Shown: positions 18,401 to 25,805 of the stretch, one piece after another
Layout: every line of letters starts with the position of its first letter
Position numbering within the stretch: position 1 is the stretch's first letter
Assembly: GCA_031264865.1 (NCBI GenBank)
Contig: JAISDJ010000068.1
Location: 1 to 38,359 of the forward strand
Origin: Tannerellaceae bacterium
GTDB lineage: Bacteria > Bacteroidota > Bacteroidia > Bacteroidales > Tannerellaceae
Direction of reading: 5' to 3'
Length of the DNA stretch: 38,359 nucleotides
The notes under the pieces: generated by a model
What the model was told of the DNA's origin: nothing
Seen by the model: the letters and a program-made list of their open reading frames with translations, nothing else
The model's database searches: none
Made by a program: the position numbers and the translations under genes

Positions 18401-18532
18401 TTTTCTCTAATTGGGCGTAACCTATACATTTGGACCAAATACAAAGGCGTTAATGTGGATGGTATTGCCTCGGATGGCTTTAACTATCCTTCTTACAGAA
18501 CAGTTTCCGGGAAATTGATACTTAACTTTTAA
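15467..18532 (+). CDS. SusC/RagA-family TonB-linked outer-membrane protein
   Basis: A 1021-residue SusC-type transporter. The N-terminus has a signal peptide; the ATG at 15479 (MNRKVRIASLTVLI...) is a possible alternative start four codons in. A carboxypeptidase-regulatory-like domain spans about residues 38-115 (GQVFDRQTKETIPYVTVTIK). A plug follows with SusC features (LRGKVAGLRIDQSGGNEGASIYLRG, IEVVKGAAASALYGTRGEGG), then the barrel ending KLILNF. It has no STN domain, so it is not expected to signal to a FecR anti-sigma factor. It is followed after 12 bp by its SusD partner and is controlled by the attenuator upstream. The substrate is unknown; no glycosidase is nearby, so a peptide or other sulphur-bearing nutrient is as likely as a glycan. 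Confidence 0.92.
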   Translation: MINTMNRKVRIASLTVLITVFFLFSGFAQGNIEYSTFNQTIIKGQVFDRQTKETIPYVTVTIKNTTIGITTDIDGRFELKINGKLPVSIVFSFIGYRNQEIEVYEPDDLEIFLTEDINRLDEIVVTGVAGGTTRQRLPFALTKIDNEQINTVPATDASTSLRGKVAGLRIDQSGGNEGASIYLRGSKSVTGNVEPLIVVDGFVTGLRLSDINPGDIETIEVVKGAAASALYGTRGEGGIIQVLTKKGQKGRNLDINVENEIGFTGYLLLPPTSKYHHFKINSDGSFFFDDQGNRVIDYKENGFSVNLHPYKTFYNNVDNILGNNSYYVNSVSVAANGDKYSTYISAQNQSKGGISDVVDADTKQNLLFNLNYKVSSRITADITVQYSYANNPSQAVSSRSNGLLYSTLLVEPFINLAEKDANGKYVFYPDGSNLPGVQWDNPLYRLTNEEFTYITENLLLGGKLKYRITDHLNAEASASLQNRYYNEEEYYPIGFQTVTPDITLNDGNYRMETQRNGTKNGQLQLNYNRVTGDIDWGLAAKWVYEGTETKGFSGQGRKLTAPVKNLGVTEASTRTINSTWDKTVNYGYFLNAKAAWKNKLFIDVLGRIDQSSRFGRDAGTAFFPRVSVGYRITEDIKLKAISELKLRVAYGQAGRLPPFGAKDSKVNISSTGGVSFTQNDNTDLKRAVTEETELGFDAVIFNWLNVQFNYAFSNSTNDFISVPSFAPISGSANIYDNLGAVKSNSLELELNGRIINNRFFKWNSGITFSRVRSKITSLGNVPEFTSGGYRKAVGASTTAIYGYSIFSSLSQLETNEAGYVTNAGDGAMRVEDYIVNEFGVVVEKAKLNTKDEAPVFYANAATGNSKIIGEASPDFIMGFTNTLTFGPFSLYGVLDWQKGGEKFNETAQYLAYVYRSDFTDKTALAGKPLNFTTLVFNASQVTDYWIESTTHVALRELSLSYKIPAASLGLGKIFRNASFSLIGRNLYIWTKYKGVNVDGIASDGFNYPSYRTVSGKLILNF

Positions 18533-18544
18533 TAATTTACAATA

Positions 18545-20077
18545 ATGAAAAAGAGTATATATGCTTTAATAACGATTTCGCTGATAGCTTGCGAATCCAT
18601 CCAATTCGACGACCCTTCAACGCTGACAAACGATGAAGCCATCGAAAAAATAAGAAGCCTCGGCTATGTATTGACAACGAGTAGCGTGCAAACCACATTC
18701 TCAACAACGACCAATAATGCAGGAGGTTCGCATTTTAGTATTCTTGCCGATCAATCTACCAATACCAATGGTAGCCAGTCGTGGTGGGATTTTGCCAATG
18801 AACCTCGCTTGCGGATGAACAACAACTCTGCCTATCGTGGTAATGCCGCTGTACGCGAAGTGTATTCTAATTTCTATCAGGCGAACCTTGATGCAACGAA
18901 GGTTATTGACATGATTGAGAACAAGCAGGTAACAATTTATGATGATGCCGGTGTAGACCGGACGGCCGACTGTCTTATCGGCGCATATTACGCAAAGGGC
19001 GTTTCACAAGGTTATCTGGGCGTAATTTATGACCGGGGGATTATCGTCGATGAAGTGTCGTTGACGGAACGTGCTTTCCCCAATTCATATAAAGAATTGA
19101 TTGAGAACGGTATTCGCCATCTTGACAAAGTGCTGGAATTAACGGAAAAGACGCCTGATCTGAAGTTCGACTTTCTGAAAGGTGTAACAATTTCCCGTAC
19201 GGATATTATCAAATTAACCAATTCTGTTGCTGCCCGTATCCTTTCGTCTGTAGCCCGCGATAAGGCGGAAGCAGAAGCGCTGAGTGAAGCCCATTGGCGT
19301 AAAGTACTGGATTATGCGGAAAAAGGGTTTACTTCCGATTTTAAGATCATTACCGTGTCAGGTGGATATTACAACGGTTTGGTGGACGTGCTGGAACGTC
19401 CTTATAGCACGGCGACTTATGTGCCTGTAGACATTAAAATAGCTTGGCTAGCCGATAAGACGCATCAGACTCCAAACTATTATCCCGAAGATAATGCTGT
19501 TATCTTGCAACCAATAGAGTCTGACGACAAACGGTTTTATGAATATTTTGATTACTTGACTAATTTTGGTATCCTGATGGAAGCGCGTGGTCGTGGTCTG
19601 TTCAGCAACTATATCCGCAAACGCTGGATGTATCCGGAATCAACGCTCAATGTCGAAGGGGCCGTCAATCCATACTTTCTTGCAGAAGAATCACGCCTGC
19701 TGCGTGCAGAAGCCAAATTCTGGCTGAACGACTACCTGGCAGCGGCTGCCGAACTGAATGCCTCCGACGCATCGAGAAAAACCAAAGGCGGTTTACCTGA
19801 CGTTGCGCCTGAAAAAGAAACATTACGATCAACGCTTCATTATGAATACGCCATCGAAATTGATGGTGCAGGCGGTACGTTTGTTCCATTCACATTCATG
19901 CGTCGCCACGATTTGCTTCAAGGAGGAACACTGACACAATTCCCTGTGCCACAGATACAGCTTGATTTGATTGGAGAAGAAACGTATACCTTCGGAGGAA
20001 AAGATTATGTAGGCGAAAAAGGCATTTATGGCGAATTGGCAACAGCTCGCGACAACGGTTGGAAATTATCACAATAA
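18545..20077 (+). CDS. SusD/RagB-like surface lipoprotein
   Basis: A 510-residue lipoprotein with a short signal and lipobox Cys16 (SLIAC). Its position directly after SusC, its length, and helical segments with tryptophan- and asparagine-rich patches (QSWWDFANEPRLRMNN) fit the SusD/RagB fold. The C-terminus has the MRRHDLLQGG pattern resembling the RRWYDL-type motif of the family. It would form the lid of the SusC transporter and bind the incoming nutrient. Overall similarity to typical SusD is weaker than for the gene at 25806-27524, which suggests a divergent or non-glycan branch. Confidence 0.78.
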   Translation: MKKSIYALITISLIACESIQFDDPSTLTNDEAIEKIRSLGYVLTTSSVQTTFSTTTNNAGGSHFSILADQSTNTNGSQSWWDFANEPRLRMNNNSAYRGNAAVREVYSNFYQANLDATKVIDMIENKQVTIYDDAGVDRTADCLIGAYYAKGVSQGYLGVIYDRGIIVDEVSLTERAFPNSYKELIENGIRHLDKVLELTEKTPDLKFDFLKGVTISRTDIIKLTNSVAARILSSVARDKAEAEALSEAHWRKVLDYAEKGFTSDFKIITVSGGYYNGLVDVLERPYSTATYVPVDIKIAWLADKTHQTPNYYPEDNAVILQPIESDDKRFYEYFDYLTNFGILMEARGRGLFSNYIRKRWMYPESTLNVEGAVNPYFLAEESRLLRAEAKFWLNDYLAAAAELNASDASRKTKGGLPDVAPEKETLRSTLHYEYAIEIDGAGGTFVPFTFMRRHDLLQGGTLTQFPVPQIQLDLIGEETYTFGGKDYVGEKGIYGELATARDNGWKLSQ

Positions 20078-20091
20078 ATAATAAATATATC

Positions 20092-21081
20092 ATGAACGTA
20101 AAAGTATTTTCAGTATTGGCAGCAATTTGCCTGATAGTAGCATGCAATAATAAGCCTACAGGCTATCGCATTACAGGTGAGATTAATCAGGAGTCAGGAA
20201 CGGTTTACCTTAAAGCATTCCGCAACAAGATGTTTTTTGTTATCGATTCGGCAACCATCACGCATGGGACGTTTTCATTCGCAGGAAAACTGGAACATCC
20301 CGATCTGTTCGGCATTACACAGCAACGGGATGAATCACCCTATTTTATTTTCCTTGAGAACAGCGATATCACAGTGAAAGTAGATACGGCAAACAGACGT
20401 CGTATCGAAGTCGAAGGTTCCTCCGCGCATGATCTCTTTACCGAATATCAGCGTACCGATAAACAGACATTCGTTTTAGATTCATTCGTCGTTGCTCATC
20501 CTGCTTCCATCGTAACAGCTTACATACTGTACAGAGATTATTCATATAAGTTGAGCAAAGATAAAATTGAACAATACTTGCAATTACTTGATCCTCTACT
20601 ATATCAGACTCAATATGTCGGAGTATTGCAAGAACTTGTTAAAACGCTTGAAGCAGTAAACATTGGCAAGCCTGCCCCGGATTTTACGCTTGACGCGCCC
20701 GACGGTAAGCCGATAAAATTATCTGATAAATGGGGCAATGGTTATCTGTTGATAGATTTCTGGGCAGCATGGTGTGGCCCCTGCCGTCGGGAAAATCCCA
20801 ATGTTGTAGCTGTTTACAATAAATACCGAGACAAAGGTTTCGATATTATTGGCGTTTCGCTTGATCATAACAAAGAAAGTTGGGAAAAAGCCATCGAACA
20901 AGATAAACTAACTTGGACGCACGTTTCCGATTTGAAATATTGGGATAGTGAAGTGGCGCGACTTTATGGTGTGAGAGCAATCCCTTCCAATTACCTGATT
21001 GACAGAGACGGTATTATTGTCGCTAAAAACTTGCGCGGTGAGGATTTAGATAAATTGATTGGAACCCTTTTGGAAAAATAA
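20092..21081 (+). CDS. TlpA-like thioredoxin-fold lipoprotein with DUF4369-type N-terminus
   Basis: The start is the ATG at 20092 (MNVKVFSVLAAICLIVAC); an upstream in-frame TTG lies inside the SusD gene. The 329-residue product has a lipobox Cys18. The N-terminal part (about 25-115) looks like the DUF4369 domain that often precedes such modules. The C-terminal AhpC/TlpA domain (about 190-325) has the redox motif WCGPC (Cys228, Cys231) and IPSNYLIDRDG. It is expected to be a periplasmic thiol-disulfide oxidoreductase anchored in a membrane. It closes the attenuated SusC/SusD operon, and its thiol chemistry fits with the cysteine-rich leader, although such proteins often follow SusCD genes. Confidence 0.88.
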   Translation: MNVKVFSVLAAICLIVACNNKPTGYRITGEINQESGTVYLKAFRNKMFFVIDSATITHGTFSFAGKLEHPDLFGITQQRDESPYFIFLENSDITVKVDTANRRRIEVEGSSAHDLFTEYQRTDKQTFVLDSFVVAHPASIVTAYILYRDYSYKLSKDKIEQYLQLLDPLLYQTQYVGVLQELVKTLEAVNIGKPAPDFTLDAPDGKPIKLSDKWGNGYLLIDFWAAWCGPCRRENPNVVAVYNKYRDKGFDIIGVSLDHNKESWEKAIEQDKLTWTHVSDLKYWDSEVARLYGVRAIPSNYLIDRDGIIVAKNLRGEDLDKLIGTLLEK

Positions 21082-21173
21082 ATAATCAGACAAATAAGAA
21101 ATAATTCTTTTCTGAGAGGATTACCCTGTTAATTCTCCTGCGAAATAAAGGAAGGCCTGTTTCATTTCATCAG

Positions 21174-21250
21174 AAAGTTTATTTTTCATCGGGTAGTTAA
21201 TCTTTTTGTAACTTTGTTACAAAATAACTGCCTGATGAAAAATAAACTTT
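21174..21250. repeat. 77-bp near-palindrome over the promoter and start codon of a LytTR gene
   Basis: The outer arms 21174-21199 (starting AAAGTTTATTTTTCATC) and 21225-21250 (ending GATGAAAAATAAACTTT) are inverted repeats of 26 bp with 24 matches; both mismatches can pair as G-U. Inside, TTTTGTAAC (21204-21212) and GTTACAAAA (21216-21224) form a second perfect inverted repeat around TTT. The -7 box TAACTTTG (21209-21216) sits at the centre and the ATG at 21235 lies inside the right arm. Confidence 0.9.
21209..21216 (+). promoter_or_regulatory. -7 box of the membrane LytTR gene
   Basis: TAACTTTG matches TAnnTTTG and would start transcription near 21223, leaving a leader of about 12 bases. 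No -33 TTTG is found at the usual distance. The box is centred in a long palindrome. Confidence 0.5.
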
Positions 21251-22101
21251 TAAAGTACTTATCCCAACCAGCTTCGGTAAATGATAAGCCCTGGCTATCG
21301 GTTCTGTTATGCGTAATTATGGTTGTTTTTATTTTAGCCCTGTTTGAACCGTTTAGTTTCAGGCTTAATTCGTTAGGACAAATGTGGGTGCTGGTTGGTT
21401 TTACGTTGCTTACAATGTTTGTTGCTTCTATTGAGTTTGTTTTGTTTCCTGTTATATTCAAGCGATTCTATAACCCTGAAAAATGGAACATTGGCAAGAG
21501 TTTATTGAATAATGTATTCTTTTTAATTATGATGGGTATAGGGGTTGTATGTTACGATTACTTTCTTGTAATGAAACAATTACCAGACTATTTCCCGATG
21601 GGCTTTTTCGTCGATTTGTTTGCCGTCCTTACTATTGGCATCGTACCCTTGAGTATAATAACGATAGTCAGCCAAAACAGTGCACTGAAACGTAATTTGA
21701 ACAGTTCAAAAGAAATCAATCGGGTCCTTTCGGAAAGGATAAAGCGCCATACGGCGGCAGAGGGCCTTATAACCCTCTCCGGTTCAACAAAAGATTCGGT
21801 AACAGCCAAACCCGGAGACATATTATATATAGAAGCCACCGGTAACTATGTAAACGTACACTATAAGCAAGGCGATAAACTTACCTACAAGTTGCTCCGT
21901 ACCACTATCCGGCAAATAGAAGAAACATTGCAGCCGGAGCCAACATTCGTCCGCTGCCATCGTACATACATTGTCAATACCGATAAGATTTATAGCGTAA
22001 CCGGTAATGCGCAGGGATACAGGTTGTCTCTCCATGATACTTCGGAAGAGATACCTGTTTCCCGTTCTTACCTTAATGTTATAAAGGATATTTTACGCTA
22101 A
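21235..22101 (+). CDS. Membrane-anchored LytTR-family transcription regulator
   Basis: The start is the ATG at 21235 (MKNKLLKYLSQP). The product has 288 residues. Four hydrophobic segments (about 20-40, 49-70, 87-105 and 115-140) form an N-terminal membrane domain. A short linker that could form a coiled coil follows, then a LytTR DNA-binding domain (about 185-285) with DILYIEATGNYVNVHY and FVRCHRTYIVNT. There is no receiver domain and no phosphate-accepting Asp motif, so it is not a conventional response regulator. It would sense a signal in or at the membrane directly. The next gene on the same strand is a beta-barrel receptor with a LytTR-like direct repeat in its promoter, the probable target. 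Confidence 0.88.
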   Translation: MKNKLLKYLSQPASVNDKPWLSVLLCVIMVVFILALFEPFSFRLNSLGQMWVLVGFTLLTMFVASIEFVLFPVIFKRFYNPEKWNIGKSLLNNVFFLIMMGIGVVCYDYFLVMKQLPDYFPMGFFVDLFAVLTIGIVPLSIITIVSQNSALKRNLNSSKEINRVLSERIKRHTAAEGLITLSGSTKDSVTAKPGDILYIEATGNYVNVHYKQGDKLTYKLLRTTIRQIEETLQPEPTFVRCHRTYIVNTDKIYSVTGNAQGYRLSLHDTSEEIPVSRSYLNVIKDILR

Positions 22102-22296
22102 GAAAATCCCCATCGGAAAGAAGCTGTTTCTTCATACAAAACTATTGGCGACAATGTACGATAAAAAGGGTGCGACCAAACGATTATTTCTTTACCAGCA
22201 AATCAATAAAACGATGGGGTCATTCTACGACTTCTATTGCTGTCTTTCCCTGTTACTCATCCCATAATTGCTGTGATAAGGTGCAAGTGCAAGCGT

Positions 22297-22324
22297 TTCG
22301 TCACTAAAAACCGGTTGTTTGTCA
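22297..22324 (+). promoter_or_regulatory. Direct-repeat operator A (putative LytTR site)
   Basis: TTCGTCA at 22297-22303 and TTTGTCA at 22318-22324 form a direct repeat with a 21-bp period (both followed by CTA). LytTR proteins such as AgrA and ComE bind direct repeats about two helical turns apart. It ends 31 bp before the -7 box TATGTTTG (22355-22362), the same geometry as operator B at 32814-32841. Confidence 0.6.
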
Positions 22325-22354
22325 CTATAATTTTCAACGGATGCTTCTGTCATT

Positions 22355-22362
22355 TATGTTTG
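22355..22362 (+). promoter_or_regulatory. -7 box of the first beta-barrel receptor gene
   Basis: TATGTTTG matches TAnnTTTG, 26 bp before the ATG. The -33 position reads TTTC rather than TTTG, so an activator bound to the repeat just upstream may be needed. Confidence 0.55.
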
Positions 22363-22387
22363 CAGCCAATTAAAAAACAAAAGACAG

Positions 22388-24736
22388 ATGAAAGCAATCC
22401 TCTTTTTCCTCGCATCAACCTTACTTCCCTGTTTAGCGAACGCCCAGCAAGCGCAAAGAATAACAGGTAGGGTAACAGACGGTACCAATTCTACGATAGA
22501 AAGCGGCTATAATATACTACTGCTATCGCCCCGGGATTCATCTGTTTATAAAGGCGATTTCTTTTTGGAACCCGGCTTTTCCATAGAAACCAATCAACTC
22601 CCCGTTTTGCTGAAAGTAACATCTTTCGGATACAAGGATACTACATTATCCGTTCCGCTTACTGAAACCTTTTGGGATATTCGTTTATCTGTTCAAAGCT
22701 ATGGGCTGAATGAAGTTACCGTAAGCGCCTCCCAACCTATGTTCAGCATGAGAAACGACCGCATTACGCTGAATGTAGCCGGAACAGCGTTAAGCGAATC
22801 CGGTTCGGCCCTTGATGTGTTGCAAAAAGCCGCCCGCGTTAAAGTAGACGAGAATGGCGTATCCGTATTGGGAGCAGGCAATGCGTTGATTGTTGTGGAT
22901 GGCAGGGAATTGCCCAACAATCAAGCCCTTGAAATGTTGTCGTCTTCCGAAATACAACGTATAGATATTATTACCCATCCATCATCCAACTATGATGCAA
23001 AGGGGAAGGCGGTAATCGAAATCCGTACAAGAAAGGCGCAAAGTAAAGGCTTCGGGGCAGAAGTAACCGGACGAATGAGCAAGAGCGAATACTGGAACCC
23101 CTATACAGGAACGATACTGTCGGCAAAAACAACCCGGCTATCCCTTTACGGCTCTTACGCTTTCTCCACGAACAAAAAATACAATACCGAATCGTATGTA
23201 AGGGATTATACACGCGAAACGCCTCCTCTTTACGGATTGATCGACAGGAAAAGCATCAATAATACAACGGAGAACCATCGCATCCGATTATCGGGCGATT
23301 ACAACTTTTCGGACAAACACAAAGCGGGTTTACAACTAAGCGGTCAATTTGCGGACGGAAATAATACAAAGGATGAAATAAGCCGCACCTACAGTTCCGC
23401 CGACAAGCGTCTTTCTCCCTTATCCGAACTAACTTCCGTACAGCAAACCTCCTTAAACCGGAATTTCCTGACAGGTACTGCTTTTTACTCTTACCAATCA
23501 TCGCCCACAGGCATAAATATGAATAGCGTATTCGATAAATCATATTATGATACGAAGCTGAATACCCAAATACAGGAATTGGGTTATACGGGAATCGCTT
23601 CAAAAGAAAATGATCTTAACACAACAATTGATATAACATCTATCAAAACAGACGTTTCTATTCCTTTGTCTAAAGACATTATGCTGGAGACTGGAATAAA
23701 ATACAGCAATATACACAATCGAAGCAATACATTCTTCTCTTCGGAAGGAACGGCTGTCCGAAACATTGCCTATGATTATAAAGAAAATATCGGAGCCTTG
23801 TATTTGAATCTGTCAAAACAATTGGGGGCGCTGAATACGGAATTGGGCACAAGAATTGAAGTTTCCGATAATTACGCAACGACCGATAGGGTAGTTCAGG
23901 ATGCTACAACGTGGAATGTTTTTCCCAGTTTGCAATTAAATTATGGGATTGCCAAGAACTGGGACGCCGGTTTTTCTTACACAATGAAGATTTCCCGTCC
24001 TACTTTTCAGGATTTGAATCCCGCCATTGAATATGTGGATTCGCTAACTTATTTTCAGGGTAACCCTTCGCTTGTCCCTGAAATCCGGCATACGTTGGCA
24101 TTAAAACTTTCATATATGGAAGCGATGTCATTAGAAGTCAACTACTCACGAATGAATCATCTGTTGGCCTGGTATATAGAACAAGACCCTGCGAATCCGT
24201 CCCTTACCAGAATTACTCAAAAGAATATTGATAAATCAGACATGCTATCCATAGACGCCATACTTCCGTATCAAAACAAATGGCTGAGTTGTTATTTATC
24301 AACCGGCTTACTCTACACCATCAGCAATGACAGGGCTTCGGGAGTAATCGATTTAAAACAACCTATGTGGTATGCCTATTCCGGTTTTGATTTTACCCTG
24401 CCATACGGATTCAAACTAAATGCTACCATCCGGTACTTTACAAGAGGATTGGAAAACGTTTTTTATTTCGACCCGGTATTCCGTATGGATGCAGGTATTC
24501 GAAAATCCTTCCTAAGTAATAAACTGACAGCAAATATCCTGTGGAATGACTTGTTTAGAACAGATGACATGAACACCTACACGACAATTAACAACCGCTA
24601 CATCGGCTATCGATACTATTTTGACCGTTCTGTAATTAGTTTTTCCCTTACCTATCGCTTCAGTTCGCAGAAAAGCAGATATCAATCCCGCTCATCAATC
24701 AGCTCGGAAAGTGAAAGGATAAAGGGGTTGGATTGA
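22388..24736 (+). CDS. Outer-membrane beta-barrel receptor (TonB-receptor-like, OMP_b-brl_3 type) 1
   Basis: A 782-residue protein with signal peptide (MKAILFFLASTLLPCLANA). A short regulatory-like domain (about 22-100) is followed by a plug-like domain (about 110-210: GSALDVLQKAARVKVDENG, NALIVVDGREL, IQRIDIITHPSSNYDAKG). A long barrel ends with YRFSSQKSRYQSR. This arrangement is typical of the outer membrane beta-barrel family related to TonB receptors but not to SusC. No SusD partner is present. The neighbour upstream is a LytTR regulator, and the same receptor type occurs next to the LytTR system at 32908-37075. The ligand is unknown; a peptide or small signal is possible. Confidence 0.88.
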   Translation: MKAILFFLASTLLPCLANAQQAQRITGRVTDGTNSTIESGYNILLLSPRDSSVYKGDFFLEPGFSIETNQLPVLLKVTSFGYKDTTLSVPLTETFWDIRLSVQSYGLNEVTVSASQPMFSMRNDRITLNVAGTALSESGSALDVLQKAARVKVDENGVSVLGAGNALIVVDGRELPNNQALEMLSSSEIQRIDIITHPSSNYDAKGKAVIEIRTRKAQSKGFGAEVTGRMSKSEYWNPYTGTILSAKTTRLSLYGSYAFSTNKKYNTESYVRDYTRETPPLYGLIDRKSINNTTENHRIRLSGDYNFSDKHKAGLQLSGQFADGNNTKDEISRTYSSADKRLSPLSELTSVQQTSLNRNFLTGTAFYSYQSSPTGINMNSVFDKSYYDTKLNTQIQELGYTGIASKENDLNTTIDITSIKTDVSIPLSKDIMLETGIKYSNIHNRSNTFFSSEGTAVRNIAYDYKENIGALYLNLSKQLGALNTELGTRIEVSDNYATTDRVVQDATTWNVFPSLQLNYGIAKNWDAGFSYTMKISRPTFQDLNPAIEYVDSLTYFQGNPSLVPEIRHTLALKLSYMEAMSLEVNYSRMNHLLAWYIEQDPANPSLTRITQKNIDKSDMLSIDAILPYQNKWLSCYLSTGLLYTISNDRASGVIDLKQPMWYAYSGFDFTLPYGFKLNATIRYFTRGLENVFYFDPVFRMDAGIRKSFLSNKLTANILWNDLFRTDDMNTYTTINNRYIGYRYYFDRSVISFSLTYRFSSQKSRYQSRSSISSESERIKGLD

Positions 24737-24761
24737 TTGGATAAATCACAGTTTATTTTTC

Positions 24762-24799
24762 AAAAAGAGGATACATCACTTTTGACATACCCTCTTTTT
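24762..24799. terminator. Bidirectional terminator between convergent genes
   Basis: AAAAAGAGG (24762-24770) pairs with CCTCTTTTT (24791-24799), giving a stem flanked by A and T runs that can work on either strand. It separates the beta-barrel receptor gene from the leftward glycosidase gene. Confidence 0.75.
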
Positions 24800-24808
24800 A
24801 TCTTATCA

Positions 24809-25786
24809 TTATTTTTCAAAAGTAGGAAGCCCATTCTTCCAATAAACTTCTTTTTGTGAGAGATACCAGGTTTTTCCTTTATCGTTATTCCCCTGATAGA
24901 ACAGATAGGTTCTTCCGTCCAGATCCGTAAATATATGTGGATGGCCGGATTCGCTTTCATTCCATTCACCTGGTTTACCATTAGGCAGGAAGGGGTCTTT
25001 GAATAATCTTTTCCAGGTAATGCCATCCTCACTAACGGCCGCTCCGATTTGTTGAGGCCAGTTATTATAAGCTCCTGCATAGAACATATACATTTTTCCA
25101 TCTTGGACAGTGATGGAAGCGGCTTCTATACATTCGCCTTCCCATGGATAGACGGGGTAAAGGATAGAAGAGTCTGCCGCCTGTATCCAATCTTCCCGGT
25201 TAAAGTCGGTAGATAGTGGAGCCGTAGCTACTCCCTGCATCTGTATTTTGAAGTCCTTATCCCGCGTAGCGAAATAGAGAAAGTAACGTCCTTTAAACTC
25301 ACAAACCTCCGCATCGATTGCACGTCCGCAGTTCCAGTCGCCTGTGGGATGGAAAATCGGATTGGTAGGGTCGCGGTCGAAATGGATACCATCGGTCGAA
25401 ATGGCATGGCAGATAGCATCTTTCTCCCTGTTCCCATACGTCTGATAAAACAGATGAACTTTCCCATCGCGAACCAAAGCTCCGGGGGCACAAAGTCCGT
25501 TCTTTTCATAAGGAGCACCCTTTGCCGGAGTTATCTCACCTACTTTCGTCCAGTTTATCAAATCTTTGCTGGATGCTATACCAATACCCATACCACTGTC
25601 CGGATCTTCTTTTTTCGGCCGGATGGTATAGTACATCAGATAACGCCCTTTAAAGTTTACCACATGCGGATCTTTGGAGAACGGAACGCCGGTCCGTGAA
25701 GCATCTCCGAACATCATCCGGGATTCCTGTGTATACCCGGAAATAGACAAGAGTAAGCAGCTTAGTAGAAGAATATATGTTCTCAT
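24809..25786 (-). CDS. Exported five-bladed beta-propeller glycosidase (GH43-like)
   Basis: The start is set at 25786, where MRTYILLLSCLLLSISGYTQ gives a clean signal peptide; longer versions run into the SusD gene. The 325-residue protein has the repeating pattern of the GH43/GH32/GH62/GH117 propeller superfamily: FSKDPHVVNFKGRYLMYYT near the start, APGALVRDGKVHLFYQ, RAIDAEVCEFKGRYFLYFA and ECIEAASITVQDGKMYMFYA. The Asp in KDPHVV, the Asp in RAIDAE and the Glu in GECIEA sit where the general base, the modulating Asp and the general acid are found in GH43. It is the last gene of the SusC/SusD operon and the only visible enzyme. The exact CAZy family and sugar cannot be read by eye. Confidence 0.8.
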   Translation of the reverse strand: MRTYILLLSCLLLSISGYTQESRMMFGDASRTGVPFSKDPHVVNFKGRYLMYYTIRPKKEDPDSGMGIGIASSKDLINWTKVGEITPAKGAPYEKNGLCAPGALVRDGKVHLFYQTYGNREKDAICHAISTDGIHFDRDPTNPIFHPTGDWNCGRAIDAEVCEFKGRYFLYFATRDKDFKIQMQGVATAPLSTDFNREDWIQAADSSILYPVYPWEGECIEAASITVQDGKMYMFYAGAYNNWPQQIGAAVSEDGITWKRLFKDPFLPNGKPGEWNESESGHPHIFTDLDGRTYLFYQGNNDKGKTWYLSQKEVYWKNGLPTFEK

Positions 25787-25805
25787 TCTATTAAACGTTA
25801 AGAGG

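Noticed and set aside
21174-21250. Phase-variable invertible promoter
   Set aside because: The outer arms are only 25 bp apart, far shorter than known Bacteroides invertible promoters, and no recombinase gene is in the window.
22237-22470. A 77-codon ORF upstream of the first beta-barrel receptor
   Set aside because: It spans the putative operator and promoter and overlaps the receptor start in another frame; composition is not protein-like.
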